From Pontimonas sp. (GTDB lineage Bacteria; Actinomycetota; Actinomycetes; Actinomycetales; Microbacteriaceae), in NCBI GenBank assembly GCA_018402295.1, contig JAGYJI010000005.1, forward strand, positions 141,067 through 205,066: DNA of 64,000 nt. Direction: 5' to 3'. A program made the position numbers and the translations under genes. Under the pieces are notes generated by a model. It did not search any database and was not told the DNA's origin. It worked only from the letters and a program-made list of their open reading frames with translations. This document shows positions 10,059 to 20,716 of this stretch, piece by piece; within the stretch, counting starts at the first letter, position 1; each line of letters begins with the position of its first letter.

Positions 10059-10373
10059 GTGGTTTACGCGGTTGTGCGCGCAGGTGGGCGCCAGGAAAAA
10101 GTTGAAGTTGGATCCATCATTACGGTGGACCGACTTTCCGCCCAGGCAAAAAAGTCGTTGACTCTTGCTCCGGTTCTCTACGTTGATGGTGACAAGGTCA
10201 CTCACGACAAGGCAGAACTCGCCAAAATCACGGTGAGCGCTGAGGTTATCGAAGACCTTCGCGGCCCCAAGATTGTCATCCAGAAGTACAAGAACAAGAC
10301 CGGCTACAAGGCTCGTCAGGGATTCCGTGCGGATCTGACGAAAATTAAAGTCACCGGCATCACGAAGAAGTAA
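10059..10373 (+). CDS. rplU: 50S ribosomal protein L21
   Basis: A 104-residue full-length L21 that binds 23S rRNA in the large subunit. The family signatures [14 protein letters not shown] at the start and [17 protein letters not shown] near the C-terminus are both present. The GTG start is preceded by an AAGGCAGG-like ribosome site. It is followed after 11 nt by rpmA, the usual bacterial order. Confidence 0.97.
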   Translation: MVYAVVRAGGRQEKVEVGSIITVDRLSAQAKKSLTLAPVLYVDGDKVTHDKAELAKITVSAEVIEDLRGPKIVIQKYKNKTGYKARQGFRADLTKIKVTGITKK

Positions 10374-10384
10374 AGGGCTAGCTC

Positions 10385-10642
10385 ATGGCACATAAAAAAG
10401 GTGCGTCCTCGACTCGTAACGGTCGCGACTCCAACCCCCAGTACCTGGGAGTGAAGCGCTTCGGCGGTCAGGTCGTCAAAGCCGGCGAAATCATCGTGCG
10501 TCAGCGCGGAACCCACTTTCACCCCGGTGACAATGTCGGTCGCGGTAACGATGACACCCTGTTTGCCCTCGCAGCAGGCGAAGTGAAGTTTGGCACCAAA
10601 GGCGGCCGCAAAGTAGTCGCTGTGGTCGACTCCGCCACCTAA
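10385..10642 (+). CDS. rpmA: 50S ribosomal protein L27
   Basis: An 85-residue L27, whose N-terminus reaches the peptidyl-transferase centre. [16 protein letters not shown] is the mature-type N-terminus without the cleaved extension found in Firmicutes. [10 protein letters not shown] and [12 protein letters not shown] are the conserved core. It is the second gene of the L21-L27 operon and ends just before a strong hairpin. Confidence 0.98.
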   Translation: MAHKKGASSTRNGRDSNPQYLGVKRFGGQVVKAGEIIVRQRGTHFHPGDNVGRGNDDTLFALAAGEVKFGTKGGRKVVAVVDSAT

Positions 10643-10662
10643 GATTTTCACACTGTAGTGCG

Positions 10663-10684
10663 AGGGCGAGCTTCGGCTCGCCCT
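10663..10684 (+). terminator. Strong hairpin between rpmA and obg
   Basis: AGGGCGAGC-TTCG-GCTCGCCCT is a perfect 9-bp stem with a stable TTCG tetraloop, followed by TTGCGCTT. It probably ends or attenuates the ribosomal-protein transcript before obg; the T run is short, so read-through is likely. Confidence 0.7.
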
Positions 10685-10694
10685 TTGCGCTTAG

Positions 10695-12217
<1,523 letters not shown>

Positions 12218-12228
<11 letters not shown>

Positions 12229-13000
12229 AGACCAAGCCCACACCGCATCCCGCGTTGTCGTCAAGGTGGGGTCATCCTCGATCAGTGGTGAACGAGAACA
12301 CCAGATATCTGGCCTCGTGGATGCCCTGGCCGCGTGGCAGAAAGCTGGCTCCGAGGTCGTCTTGGTCTCCTCGGGCGCGATTGCCGTGGGGGCACCTTTT
12401 TTGAAGCTCAGCGATCGCCCACAAGACCTTGCCACCCAGCAGGCCGCCGCGGCTGTGGGACAAAACCTCCTGATGGGCAGGTACCAGGGACTTTTTGACA
12501 CGTTCTCCATCATCACCGGTCAGGTGCTATTGACCGTGGGGGATCTGGAAAACGGGACCCACCGCACGAACGCGTTGCGCACCATCGAAAGGCTCTTGGG
12601 CCTGGGAATTATCCCGATTGTCAACGAAAACGACACTGTGGCAACCCAGGAGATTCGCTTTGGCGACAACGACCGCCTGGCCGCCCTGGTGAGCGAACTG
12701 GTGGGTGCGGATCTCCTTGTCCTCCTGAGCGATGTGGATGCGCTCTACACGCACCCCCCGACGGACCCTCGAGCCGTCAAGATTGACACCGTGCCCTTTG
12801 GGGACCCCTTGGAGGGTGTTGAGCTTGGGGAGGCTCTGGTGAACAGTGTGGGCACCGGGGGCGCTGTCACAAAAGTCAGTGCCGCCAAAGTCGCCACCAC
12901 GGCGGGGATTCCCACCCTCTTGAGTGCGACAGAGTCCCTCGGGGCCCTGGTGACGGGGGAAATCCTCGGTACCTGGTTTGAGCCAGCCCACATACACTAA
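12218..13000 (+). CDS. proB: Glutamate 5-kinase (short form without PUA domain)
   Basis: First step of proline synthesis: phosphorylates glutamate to glutamyl 5-phosphate. The amino-acid kinase fold is seen in [28 protein letters not shown] and [12 protein letters not shown]. At 260 residues it ends after the kinase domain, so the C-terminal PUA domain of longer ProB proteins is absent; both forms occur in bacteria. It starts inside the obg end (ATG 12218, or 12221). proA follows after 5 nt. Confidence 0.95.
12993..12998 (+). promoter_or_regulatory. Leaderless -10 box for proA inside the proB end
   Basis: TACACT is followed by 7 nt and ATG 13006. It overlaps the proB stop codon, so proA may have its own leaderless transcript besides the proB read-through. 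There is no Shine-Dalgarno before the proA ATG. Confidence 0.45.
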
Positions 13001-13005
13001 CTGTC

Positions 13006-14332
13006 ATGGCTGGCCCCACCATCACCCTTGCTCCTGAGCTCCTGGAGTTATTTCGTGCCTCGAGGGTTGCTGCCAGGGCTTTGACCACAGCGTCTTCCGC
13101 CCAGCGGGATCAAGCACTCGCAGCCATCCAGGAGACTGTGAGCTCCCATTCCCGACAGATTATCGAGAACAATGCCGAAGACCTCGAGCGGGGTGCAGCC
13201 GAGGGGATGGACGTCAGTCTCCAGGATCGCCTCCGCCTGACCGAGGAGAGAGTCCAGGGGCTTGTCGACTCTGTTGGCGTGATCCGATCGTTGCCGGACC
13301 CGGTGGGGGATGTCATCCGGGAGATGACGTTGGCCAATGGTCTTCAGGTGACGCAGGTGCGGGTGCCTTTTGGCGTGATCGGGGCGATTTATGAAGCCAG
13401 GCCCAATGTCACCGTGGATATCGCCGCACTTGCACTCAAAAGCGGCAATGCGGTGGTGATGCGAGGCGGCGCTGCAGCGCTGGAGAGCAACAAGTTGCTG
13501 GTGTCACTGATGCGTGATGCTCTGACCTCGGTAGGCCTGCCAGCAGACGCGATTGCCACAGTGGACGATTGGGGTCGAGAGGGCGCTCAAGCACTCATGA
13601 AGGGTCGAGGCTTCATTGATGTGCTGATTCCCCGAGGGTCTGCGTCGCTCATCGAGACGGTGGTCACAGAATCCACCGTTCCCGTGATCGAAACCGGGTC
13701 AGGAATCGTCCACATCTTTGTGGACGCCACCGCGTCTGGCTGAGCAGGCGGTGGAGATTATTCACAACGCCAAAGTTCAGCGACCCAGTGTGTGTAACTC
13801 GGTCGAAACCGTGCTGGTTCACCGGGATGCACTGGGCCTTGTTCCGGCAATTGCCGAGCGCTTGGTGGCTTCGGGAGTCACCTTGCACGCCGATGAGGCC
13901 ATTCGTGAGTTGGTGCCCACTGCCGTGCCCGCTACCGAGGAGGACTGGGCAACGGAATACCTCTCCCTCGATCTGTCTCTCAAAGTAGTGGCGAGCCTTG
14001 ATGAGGCCTTGGAGCACATTCGCACCTACTCCACCCAACACACCGAATCCATCCTCACTGCAGACATGGCCAATGCGGAGCGGTTTCTCACCGAGGTGGA
14101 TTCCGCGGCTGTCATGGTGAACGCCTCAACCCGCTTCACCGATGGCGGTGAGTTTGGCTTTGGTGCGGAGGTGGGAATTTCCACCCAAAAACTCCACGCC
14201 AGGGGCCCGATGGGTCTGCCCGAGCTCACCAGCACCAAGTGGATTGTTCGCGGTCGACGGCCAGGTTCGCAGCTGAGTGCAAGGCGCCGCGCATCTTCCT
14301 CCGGTAGATTAGAGTCACCCGCATCCAGGTAA
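13006..14332 (+). CDS. proA: Gamma-glutamyl phosphate reductase (one apparent frame break)
   Basis: Second step of proline synthesis: NADPH-dependent reduction of glutamyl 5-phosphate to the semialdehyde. [19 protein letters not shown] and [11 protein letters not shown] mark the cofactor domain, and [15 protein letters not shown] carries the catalytic Cys. [21 protein letters not shown] is the C-terminal signature. The ORF breaks near 13732 (extra G or two missing bases): the first frame ends IVHIFVDAT, the next continues [14 protein letters not shown]. Merged length about 441 residues, normal for ProA. Confidence 0.95.
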
Positions 14333-14349
14333 GGAGAACACGAGACCTC

Positions 14350-14535
14350 ATGACCGACACCATTATTGCCGCCGGTGAAGTTGTTAACGAGCTGCCCTTC
14401 CCCGCTCTGGTCTACGGCGCTGTCTTTCTCGTGGGGTTCTTTGCGCTGGGCTGGTTGACCTACAGTTACCGCAACGTCGCGAACCGGCACCGCCTGAAAA
14501 CTCAGGGCTCCAGCGACGCCTCCGCTCACCACTAG
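14350..14535 (+). CDS. Small single-pass membrane protein, unknown function
   Basis: A 61-residue protein with one clear membrane segment (ALVYGAVFLVGFFALGWLTYSY) and a basic, His-ending tail. AAGGAGA stands upstream and a possible -10 (TAGATT) lies in the proA tail. It sits between proA and nadD, 6 nt before nadD. I do not recognise a named family. Confidence 0.75.
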   Translation: MTDTIIAAGEVVNELPFPALVYGAVFLVGFFALGWLTYSYRNVANRHRLKTQGSSDASAHH

Positions 14536-14541
14536 GACGCA

Positions 14542-15138
14542 ATGTCTTCGAAGCGCCGCCCCCGCATTGGAATCATGGGTGGAACGTTCGACCCCATCCA
14601 CCATGGCCACTTGGTGGCAGCGAGTGAAGTCCAGGTGGCGCTAGAGCTCGATGAAGTGATCTTTGTCCCCACAGGTAAGCCGGCGGACAAACCCGACGTC
14701 TCAGAGGCCGAGCACCGCTATTTGATGACGGTCATTGCCACTGCCTCGAATCCCCGGTTCCGCGTGAGTAGGGTGGATATCGATCGGCCTGGCTTCACCT
14801 ACACCGTCGACACGTTGCGCGATATGCGCAAAGAATTGGCTGGTGCGGACCTGTTCTTCATCACCGGAGCGGACGCCATTGCTGCGGTGTTGTCGTGGAA
14901 AGACGCCCCTGAGCTCACCACCCTCGCGCACTTCGTGGGAGTGTCCAGGCCCGGCCACGACCTCCGGGTCGATTCCCTCCCGAGCGAGCATGTGACAGTC
15001 TTGGAGGTGCCTGCGTTGGCGATTTCGTCCTCCGATTGTCGAGCTCGAGTCGCTGAGGGTAACTCTGTCTGGTACCTGGTGCCCGATGGGGTTGTTCAAT
15101 ACATTGCCAAACACGAGCTTTATCGGGACGACACGTGA
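14542..15138 (+). CDS. nadD: Nicotinate-nucleotide adenylyltransferase
   Basis: Makes deamido-NAD from nicotinate mononucleotide and ATP. The nucleotidyltransferase motif [15 protein letters not shown] is at residues about 10-24, and [13 protein letters not shown] is the C-terminal ISSTxxR-type motif. At 198 residues it is full length. The last bases overlap the GTG of the next gene (ACGTGA), indicating coupled translation. Confidence 0.97.
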   Translation: MSSKRRPRIGIMGGTFDPIHHGHLVAASEVQVALELDEVIFVPTGKPADKPDVSEAEHRYLMTVIATASNPRFRVSRVDIDRPGFTYTVDTLRDMRKELAGADLFFITGADAIAAVLSWKDAPELTTLAHFVGVSRPGHDLRVDSLPSEHVTVLEVPALAISSSDCRARVAEGNSVWYLVPDGVVQYIAKHELYRDDT

Positions 15139-15974
15139 CCTACATTCCTCCGGCTCAGCCGATGACCAGACGGGAGAGGCGCCAGCTCGAAGAGCAGAGC
15201 GTTCTCTCGCAGGGGTATGTCCCGGAACCTCCGGCGGAGGTGCCGGTAGCGCAACCTGCGCCTCTGGTGGCGCCTGCCGCGGTGCCGGCGGCACCGATGA
15301 CCAGGCGTGAGCGGAAAATGCTGGAGGAAACCGGCGCTATTCCCATTCCCCCCGAATACCAGCAACCGGCGCAGTCTTCCCCTTTGCAGGACACCTCCTT
15401 GGTGGAAGTTACCCAAGTCGCCCCCGCCCCACCTTCTCCCGGTCCGGAGGAGCCACTTCCCCCGGTTTTCGGCCCACCGCAGACCAATCCCCTGCCCGAG
15501 GTTCCCGCTGCGCTTGCTCCGCAGCAGAGCGCACCGCCGGTGGCTCCCTCCGACACAATTTTTCCCAGCCGGGTCGTGGGGGATGTCACGATGGCCACCA
15601 GCTCACTCATCTTGCCCACCACTCCGATGGTGGACATGTCGGGGCCGGTGGGCGACACGGGAGAAATTATCGTGACGGGGCAGATCACCTTGCCCAACCG
15701 GGTCTCTGAGACGGGCACAATCCCCTCGATGAGGGAAGACCGGGATGACGAGGAACGCTTTGATGCCTATGTCACGGGCGAACTTGCGGCCATGGCCCAC
15801 CCCATCCGCGCGGTGAAGGCCGTGTCAGGTCAAGGAGATGACACGGATATCCTGCTCGTGAGGCGGGTGCGATGGGGAACCGCAGCAATTCTGACCGCCA
15901 CGGGGGCGGGAGTATTAGGAGTTGGAGCTGTCGCCCTCCTCGTGCTGGCACTTCTTACTGACACACTGGTCTAA
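15135..15974 (+). CDS. Proline-rich membrane protein with paired MTRRER repeats, unknown function
   Basis: A 279-residue protein starting at GTG 15135, overlapping the nadD stop. Two copies of a basic/acidic motif are visible, [13 protein letters not shown] near residue 10 and [13 protein letters not shown] near residue 54, separated by a Pro/Val/Ala-rich linker. A long low-complexity, probably disordered middle follows, then one C-terminal membrane helix ([23 protein letters not shown]). The topology looks like a cytoplasmic or exported disordered arm on a C-terminal anchor. It lies between nadD and rsfS, an arrangement I associate with actinobacteria. No function can be assigned. Confidence 0.75.
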   Translation: MTYIPPAQPMTRRERRQLEEQSVLSQGYVPEPPAEVPVAQPAPLVAPAAVPAAPMTRRERKMLEETGAIPIPPEYQQPAQSSPLQDTSLVEVTQVAPAPPSPGPEEPLPPVFGPPQTNPLPEVPAALAPQQSAPPVAPSDTIFPSRVVGDVTMATSSLILPTTPMVDMSGPVGDTGEIIVTGQITLPNRVSETGTIPSMREDRDDEERFDAYVTGELAAMAHPIRAVKAVSGQGDDTDILLVRRVRWGTAAILTATGAGVLGVGAVALLVLALLTDTLV

Positions 15975-15994
15975 ATGGCTGGGATAAGGAATCT

Positions 15995-16393
15995 ATGACC
16001 GCGAGCGATAGCGCTTCGCACCGCACCGTTCTTGCCGCCACCGCAGCGAGTGACAAGTTGGCCACCGATTTGGTCGCTCTCGATGTGTCAGAGCACATCG
16101 CTCTGACCGACGCTTTCCTGATCTGTAGCGGCCGGAATGAACGAATGGTGCAGGCCATTGCTGATGAGGTGGAGGAGCGCCTGGGGGAGGATGGCGCCAA
16201 GCGCATCCGGCAGGAAGGCCGTGCTGAGGGTCGCTGGATACTGCTGGACTTTGGTGACGTGGTCGTGCACGTGTTCCACGAAGAGGAGCGGCTCTACTAC
16301 CAGTTGGAGCGTTTGTGGCGGGATTGTCCGGTGATCTCGCTTCCTCCGGGTCTCGGTGTTGAGAGCGACCCTGGCACCCAGGAAGGGCTGTAG
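15995..16393 (+). CDS. rsfS: Ribosomal silencing factor RsfS
   Basis: Binds L14 of the large subunit and blocks subunit joining in starvation. A 132-residue protein with the DUF143 signatures VALDVSEHIALTDAFLICSG, RWILLDFGDVVVHVF and LERLWRDC. The ATG at 15995 follows an AAGGA site. Location after nadD is the classic context. Confidence 0.96.
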   Translation: MTASDSASHRTVLAATAASDKLATDLVALDVSEHIALTDAFLICSGRNERMVQAIADEVEERLGEDGAKRIRQEGRAEGRWILLDFGDVVVHVFHEEERLYYQLERLWRDCPVISLPPGLGVESDPGTQEGL

Positions 16394-16419
16394 TAGGCTT
16401 TCGATTGCTTTGCACACAG

Positions 16420-16492
16420 GGGCCTGTGGCGCAGCTGGTAGCGCACCTGCATGGCATGCAGGGGGTCAGGGGTTCGAGTCCCCTCAGGTCCA
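16420..16492 (+). tRNA. tRNA-Ala, anticodon GGC
   Basis: A complete 73-nt cloverleaf can be folded. The acceptor strands GGGCCTG and CAGGTCC pair fully and contain the G3:U70 wobble that identifies alanine tRNA. The D arm is GCGC/GCGC, the anticodon stem CCTGC/GCAGG with loop ATGGCAT (anticodon GGC), the variable loop GGGTC, and the T arm AGGGG/CCCCT with loop TTCGAGT. Discriminator is A. CCA is not fully encoded. A TAGGCT-like -10 lies about 20 nt upstream. Confidence 0.97.
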
Positions 16493-16517
16493 CAATTTTC
16501 TCGGGAGGTGCCAGGTC

Positions 16518-17159
16518 ATGAGTGACGCTTTATCCAAGCGCCAGGACTATGGGTCGCTGTCCCTGGAGGAGGGCGCTCTGCTGCCGGATCCCCTAGAGCA
16601 GCTCACTCTCTGGGTGAAAGAGGCCGACGAGGCAGAGATTTATGAGCCCAACGCTATGGTGCTCTCCACCCTTGATCCTGACGGGGAACCCTCCTCCCGG
16701 ACGGTGCTGCTGCGGGGTATTGATGAGCACGGTCTGTATTTTTACACCGACTATGGGTCCCGCAAAGGGCTCGCTCTGTTGGCGAACCCTGCGGTCTCGG
16801 TGGTGTTCCCCTGGTATCGCCAACACCGCCAAGTAATCGTCTACGGTCACGCCACACCCACCAACCCCGAGGTGTCCGACGCCTACTTCCAGACCCGTCC
16901 GCGCGGTTCTCAGATTGGGGCCTGGGCGAGCGACCAGTCACGTCCGATTGACTCTCGCGATCTCCTGGAAGCAAAAGTCCAGGAGATGGAAGCTCGATTC
17001 GCTGGTGACGACGCGATTCCACGGCCAGAATCGTGGGGTGGGTTCCTGATTGAGCCCCAGCGCATGGAGTTTTGGGCGGGACGAACATCTCGGTTGCACG
17101 ACCGCATCAGTTTTCAGCGAGACGCTGAGGGGTGGTCCGTCACCCGCCTTCAGCCCTAG
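16518..17159 (+). CDS. pdxH: Pyridoxamine 5'-phosphate oxidase
   Basis: FMN enzyme that oxidises pyridoxine/pyridoxamine phosphate to pyridoxal phosphate. Start ATG 16518 is chosen because GGGAGGTG stands before it; the track's start at 16356 would run through the tRNA. The 213 residues carry SSRTVLLRGIDEHGLYFYTDYGSRKG (FMN site), RQVIVYG, SQIGAWASDQSRPI and EFWAGRTSRLHDRI near the end, the PdxH C-terminal signature. Confidence 0.96.
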   Translation: MSDALSKRQDYGSLSLEEGALLPDPLEQLTLWVKEADEAEIYEPNAMVLSTLDPDGEPSSRTVLLRGIDEHGLYFYTDYGSRKGLALLANPAVSVVFPWYRQHRQVIVYGHATPTNPEVSDAYFQTRPRGSQIGAWASDQSRPIDSRDLLEAKVQEMEARFAGDDAIPRPESWGGFLIEPQRMEFWAGRTSRLHDRISFQRDAEGWSVTRLQP

Positions 17160-17199
17160 GGAATATTTCGCCCCGGCGCACGGTTACTTCTGGAGTCTG

Positions 17200-17215
17200 A
17201 CCAGGTTCACCTGGT
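17200..17215. promoter_or_regulatory. Inverted repeat, candidate operator of the LLM gene
   Basis: ACCAGGT-TC-ACCTGGT is a perfect 7-bp inverted repeat with a 2-nt spacer, 35 nt before the LLM oxidoreductase ATG. Its size and position fit a repressor site, but no regulator gene is adjacent. Confidence 0.4.
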
Positions 17216-17249
17216 ACTTTCAGGCCACGATATGTGAGGGGAAAAGCCC

Positions 17250-18311
17250 ATGAAGGATGTTCACTTCGGTCTTGGCACGTTTGGTGATGTCACCCACGGA
17301 CCCGGCGGTGTTCCCCTGCCCTATGCCGACGTTATTCGCAACGTTGTCGCCCAAGCGGTCCTCGCCGACGAGGTGGGCGTGGACGCGATCATCCTGGGCG
17401 AGCATCACCGCGATGATTTCGCCATTTCGACTCCGGAAACAATCCTTGCCGGTATTGCCACCACGACCTCTCGCATCATTTTGAGTTCCGGGGTGACGGT
17501 GTTGTCCTCGGATGATCCCATCCGGGTGTTCCAAAGATTTGCCACGATTGATGCGCTCTCCGGCGGGCGCGCGGAGATTATTGCCGGGCGCGGATCCTTT
17601 ACCGAGTCCTTCCCGCTGTTTGGATACGAGCTGGAGAACTACCAGGTTCTCTTCGAGGAGAAACTCAACCTTCTGTCCGAACTGCTGAAGGAGACCCCGG
17701 TGACGTGGTCGGGCACCACCAGGCCAGCCCTGTCGGACCAAGATGTCTTCCCCAAGTCTCACTCCGGAAACATTCGGACCTGGGTGGGGGTGGGCGGGAG
17801 TCCAGAATCGGTGGTGCGCGCTGCTGGCTATGGTTTCCCTTTGATGCTCGCCATCATTGGGGGAGAGCCCGAGCGCTTTGCCCCCTACGTCGATTTGTAC
17901 TACCGGGCACTGGAACAGCTGGGTAAGCCCGTGCAGCCCATTGGTGTGCACTCACCCGGCCACATCGCACAGACTGACGAGCAAGCCATCGAAGAGCTGT
18001 GGCCGCACTACGAGGCATCCTTTGGCCGTATCGGGCGTGAGCGTGGTTGGGCTCCGCTCACCAAGGAGCACTACCTGAACGAAGTCCACCACGGTTCGCT
18101 GTTTGTGGGATCACCGGAAACCGTTGCCCGCAAAATTGCCCGGGTTGTCGGCGCGTTGGGGCTAGCAAGGTTCGACCTCAAATACTCCACTGGCCCGATG
18201 TCTCACGAGACGTTGATGAGCAGTATCGAGATGTATGGCACCAAGGTCATCCCGATGGTGCGTGACATCCTCGCGAGCGGAGTGACCGCTCACGAGGCAG
18301 CCACACGCTAG
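17250..18311 (+). CDS. LLM-class flavin-dependent oxidoreductase
   Basis: A 353-residue luciferase-like (TIM barrel) monooxygenase using reduced FMN or F420. GVDAIILGEHHRDDF and TTSRIILSSGVTVLSSDDPIRVFQRFATID followed by RAEIIAGRGSF are typical. The substrate cannot be told. The ATG has GAGGGGAAAAG upstream. It converges on the rhodanese gene, and the stop codons of both genes share the palindrome CTAG. Confidence 0.85.
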   Translation: MKDVHFGLGTFGDVTHGPGGVPLPYADVIRNVVAQAVLADEVGVDAIILGEHHRDDFAISTPETILAGIATTTSRIILSSGVTVLSSDDPIRVFQRFATIDALSGGRAEIIAGRGSFTESFPLFGYELENYQVLFEEKLNLLSELLKETPVTWSGTTRPALSDQDVFPKSHSGNIRTWVGVGGSPESVVRAAGYGFPLMLAIIGGEPERFAPYVDLYYRALEQLGKPVQPIGVHSPGHIAQTDEQAIEELWPHYEASFGRIGRERGWAPLTKEHYLNEVHHGSLFVGSPETVARKIARVVGALGLARFDLKYSTGPMSHETLMSSIEMYGTKVIPMVRDILASGVTAHEAATR

Positions 18312-18670
18312 TTGATAACGGGTACTCCGCTGTAGTTGCTCGCCTGTTCGACGCTTCCACCATTGATCATGCTGGTGAAGCCCATGTTGGACATTTGCGA
18401 GATGGCCTGACCGGACCGGTTACCGGAGCGGCAGTAGATGAAGTAGTCCTCGGTGGGATCGAGCTGACTCACCTGGGCAGCAAAGTCTGGGGATTGGACG
18501 TCGATGTTGAGGGCACCTTCTAGGTGTCCGCCGGCGAATTCAGCGGGGGTGCGAACGTCAATAATCACGGTTCCCTCTGCCAAGCCCACGGGTTCGGACG
18601 GTGTGGAGCACGCGGCAACGCCTAGCGTAACGCCGAAAACCAACAGTATGGCGGTGAGGATTCTTTTCAC
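18308..18670 (-). CDS. Lipoprotein rhodanese-domain sulfurtransferase
   Basis: A 120-residue single-domain rhodanese with an N-terminal lipoprotein signal (VFGVTLGVAAC, Cys about residue 21), so it is anchored on the outside of the membrane. The active-site loop is CRSGNR, and VIIDVRTPAEFAGGH is the domain start. It probably handles sulfane sulfur or persulfides. The GTG start is preceded by AAGGTCTC. A CsoR/CstR-type operator overlaps its promoter, which fits sulfur- or copper-responsive control. No regulator of that family is in the window. Confidence 0.9.
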   Translation of the reverse strand: MKRILTAILLVFGVTLGVAACSTPSEPVGLAEGTVIIDVRTPAEFAGGHLEGALNIDVQSPDFAAQVSQLDPTEDYFIYCRSGNRSGQAISQMSNMGFTSMINGGSVEQASNYSGVPVIN

Positions 18671-18705
18671 GAGAGACCTTTCTGGAGAAGCAGGAGATAC
18701 CTCAG

Positions 18706-18731
18706 ACTATATCAAATACCCCCTGGGGTAT
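18706..18731 (-). promoter_or_regulatory. Rhodanese promoter with CsoR/CstR-like operator
   Basis: On the minus strand TATAGT (complement of 18706-18711) is a near-consensus -10. Directly upstream, plus-strand ATACCCCCTGGGGTAT at 18716-18731 is an ATACCCC/GGGGTAT inverted repeat with a 2-nt spacer, the layout of CsoR-family (copper or persulfide) operators. It would block the -35/-10 spacer. Confidence 0.65.
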
Positions 18732-18734
18732 AGT

Positions 18735-19817
18735 TCAGGACTCGTCCAGGATTCCGAGTTTTCTCAATTCTGAGGCAAGTCCCGCTCCATTAGGTGCTGA
18801 CACCCAGGGAATGGTGAGGGGATTGTGGGTGCGATCAAAATGTCTCCTGCCACCAGCCAGGAGGGCCTCAGGCGCCAACAGCTCCCGAATCGCAATTGCC
18901 CGGACACTCTCGGGGCGGGCCATCGCCAGTTCTGCATAGAGCGTTTCGTCGTGCTGGCCGTCATCGCCGATCAGAATCCACTTCAGGTGGGGGAACTCCG
19001 CAGCTAATCGCTGGAGGTTGTGGCGCTTGTGTGAGCGGCCACTGCGAAACCAGCGGTCATGGGTGGGTCCCCAGTCGGTCAGCAGCAGTGGGCCCTGCGG
19101 ATAGAGGTGGCGGGAGAGGAAACGGGTGAGCGTGGCCGCCACATTCCACGCACCGGTGGAGAGATAGACGACTGGGGCATCCGGGTTGTCCCGCTGTAGT
19201 CGATCGAGCAGAACGGCCATGCCGGGAACCGGCCGACGAGCGTTCTCGTCCCGGACGAACGAATTCCAGGCCGCTAGGAGAGGCCGGGGCAGAGCCGTCA
19301 CCATGACGGTGTCATCGATATCGCAGATGATCCCCAGGTCTGCCGTTTCGGGAACGACTCGGATGCGGGCGGCGACGGGGAGTGAGTCGTCGCTCGCGAG
19401 AGTGATGGTGTGCCAGCCCGGCGGTAGGTCCACCGGAATGACCTGGTCAATCACCCCACCACGATCCGCGGTGACCTCGAATTCCTCATCGCCAATATGG
19501 ATGGTCACACATGCCCCGGCGACGGGGACACCGGTAAAGCTTCGCCAGCCACGCACCTTGCGCTGCTTCCCGGTGCTACTCGGCCGAGGCTTCAGAAGGA
19601 GGACTCGGGAGAGCACTCGAATCCAGCCCTCCGAGCCGTAGCCGGTGAAGGGCATGATGTGGGTGGTGTGACCGCGGGAGCGTCCCCACTGGCAACGAAG
19701 ACGCTGTACCCGATCCTCGAGAGCCGATGCGCGGTGGACTTTCTCAGCACGTTCAGGGGAAACCCTCGAGGAATTATTATCCACAGGTGTTAGTTTCGCA
19801 GACACCTGGCCAGTCAT
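18735..19817 (-). CDS. App1-like phosphatase (DUF2183 family)
   Basis: A 360-residue protein resembling yeast phosphatidate phosphatase App1. The HAD-like catalytic motif DIDDTV follows ADLGIIC, and VVYLSTGAWN, GRSHKRHNLQRL and ILIGDDGQHDETLYAE are the conserved later motifs. The N-terminal third has a beta-rich domain (VPVAGACVTIHIGDEEFEVTADRGG). Bacterial substrates are not established. It is transcribed away from the TetR gene, with about 110 nt between them. The stop lies 3 bases beyond the rhodanese operator, so the two minus-strand genes are close but separately promoted. Confidence 0.82.
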   Translation of the reverse strand: MTGQVSAKLTPVDNNSSRVSPERAEKVHRASALEDRVQRLRCQWGRSRGHTTHIMPFTGYGSEGWIRVLSRVLLLKPRPSSTGKQRKVRGWRSFTGVPVAGACVTIHIGDEEFEVTADRGGVIDQVIPVDLPPGWHTITLASDDSLPVAARIRVVPETADLGIICDIDDTVMVTALPRPLLAAWNSFVRDENARRPVPGMAVLLDRLQRDNPDAPVVYLSTGAWNVAATLTRFLSRHLYPQGPLLLTDWGPTHDRWFRSGRSHKRHNLQRLAAEFPHLKWILIGDDGQHDETLYAELAMARPESVRAIAIRELLAPEALLAGGRRHFDRTHNPLTIPWVSAPNGAGLASELRKLGILDES

Positions 19818-19929
19818 CTTTTCACTAGGCTCACTGTGACCTCATGGCGGGCCAAATATGTCACTATCATTCTTGTGATCGTCATGATGGCGTCCTCGTC
19901 ACCATTACGGAGCAGTCCCTCAGAAGGGT

Positions 19930-20581
19930 GTGTGTACCATCAGCATCGTCGACAATCCCGTGTCTTACTCTCCCTTGACCCCTATTCGGGTGGAGCCTGT
20001 CCAAGCGCGCAGCGCTGCCAGGGTGGGAGCGCTTCTCGATGCTGCCTGCCAGACCATGCACGAGGTGGGCTATGAACAGCTGACCACGGCCATGGTGGCC
20101 GAGCGCGCGGGAGCTTCTATCGGCACGGTGTATCGCTACTTCCCCGATCGCGTTGCTGTCTTGCAGGCCGTGGCCGCCAGAAACCTTGAGAGAGTGACGC
20201 AGGCTTTGCGCGCAGACCTCAGCCAAGGCTGCGCCCGCCACCGTGAATGCTGCGCTGGGTACAGCACTGGACACTCTCACGCGCTTTTTCCGGGAAGAAC
20301 CGGGATTTCGTTCACTGCGAGTGGGTGATGTTCTCGACATCCGCCCCCTGGCGGGCAGCCGAGGCGGTAACGCCGACATTGCAGCTGTCATCAAGGACTA
20401 TCTGCACGATGCTCACGGCCTCCGTCTTGATTCGGCCGGACGAGTAGCCATCGAGACAGCGGTTGATGTGGTGGATGCGCTTCTGGGCAGGGCATTCATG
20501 CACTCAGATCGCGGGGAGAGCACCGTGCTGTCTGAGGCCAAGCGGGTTTCCCAGTGCATCGTTCAGGAGTTCACGAGCTAA
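19930..20581 (+). CDS. TetR-family regulator (one apparent frame break)
   Basis: Helix-turn-helix regulator of about 216 residues. The TetR DNA-binding region is clear: LLDAACQTMHEVGYEQLTTAMVAERAGASIGTVYRYFPDR. The first ORF ends wrongly after RADLS; removing one C at 20224 restores KAAPATVNAALGTALDTLTRFF and the ligand domain. It stands directly upstream of the OpuB-type transporter in the same direction and probably controls it or itself. The GTG at 19930 is the likely start; no strong ribosome site is visible. Confidence 0.83.
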
Positions 20582-20716
20582 GTTCCGTGGAGCACCACCG
20601 GCTGTTCTTCCCTGAGTGTCCCGTGGGAGTTGTCGGTGGTCGGGTTCGCGTGAACTGGCAAGGGCTGGTTGACTGGGGTATTCCTGGTTGCCCCGAAAGC
20701 CCTGCGGAGATTGTTC

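Noticed and set aside
16356-17159. pdxH ORF extended upstream to 16356
   Set aside because: The extension reads through the complete tRNA-Ala; a good ribosome site marks ATG 16518.
19836-19929. TetR operator upstream of the TetR gene
   Set aside because: Only 4-bp arms (TCAC...GTGA, ATCA...TGAT) are seen; too weak to report.
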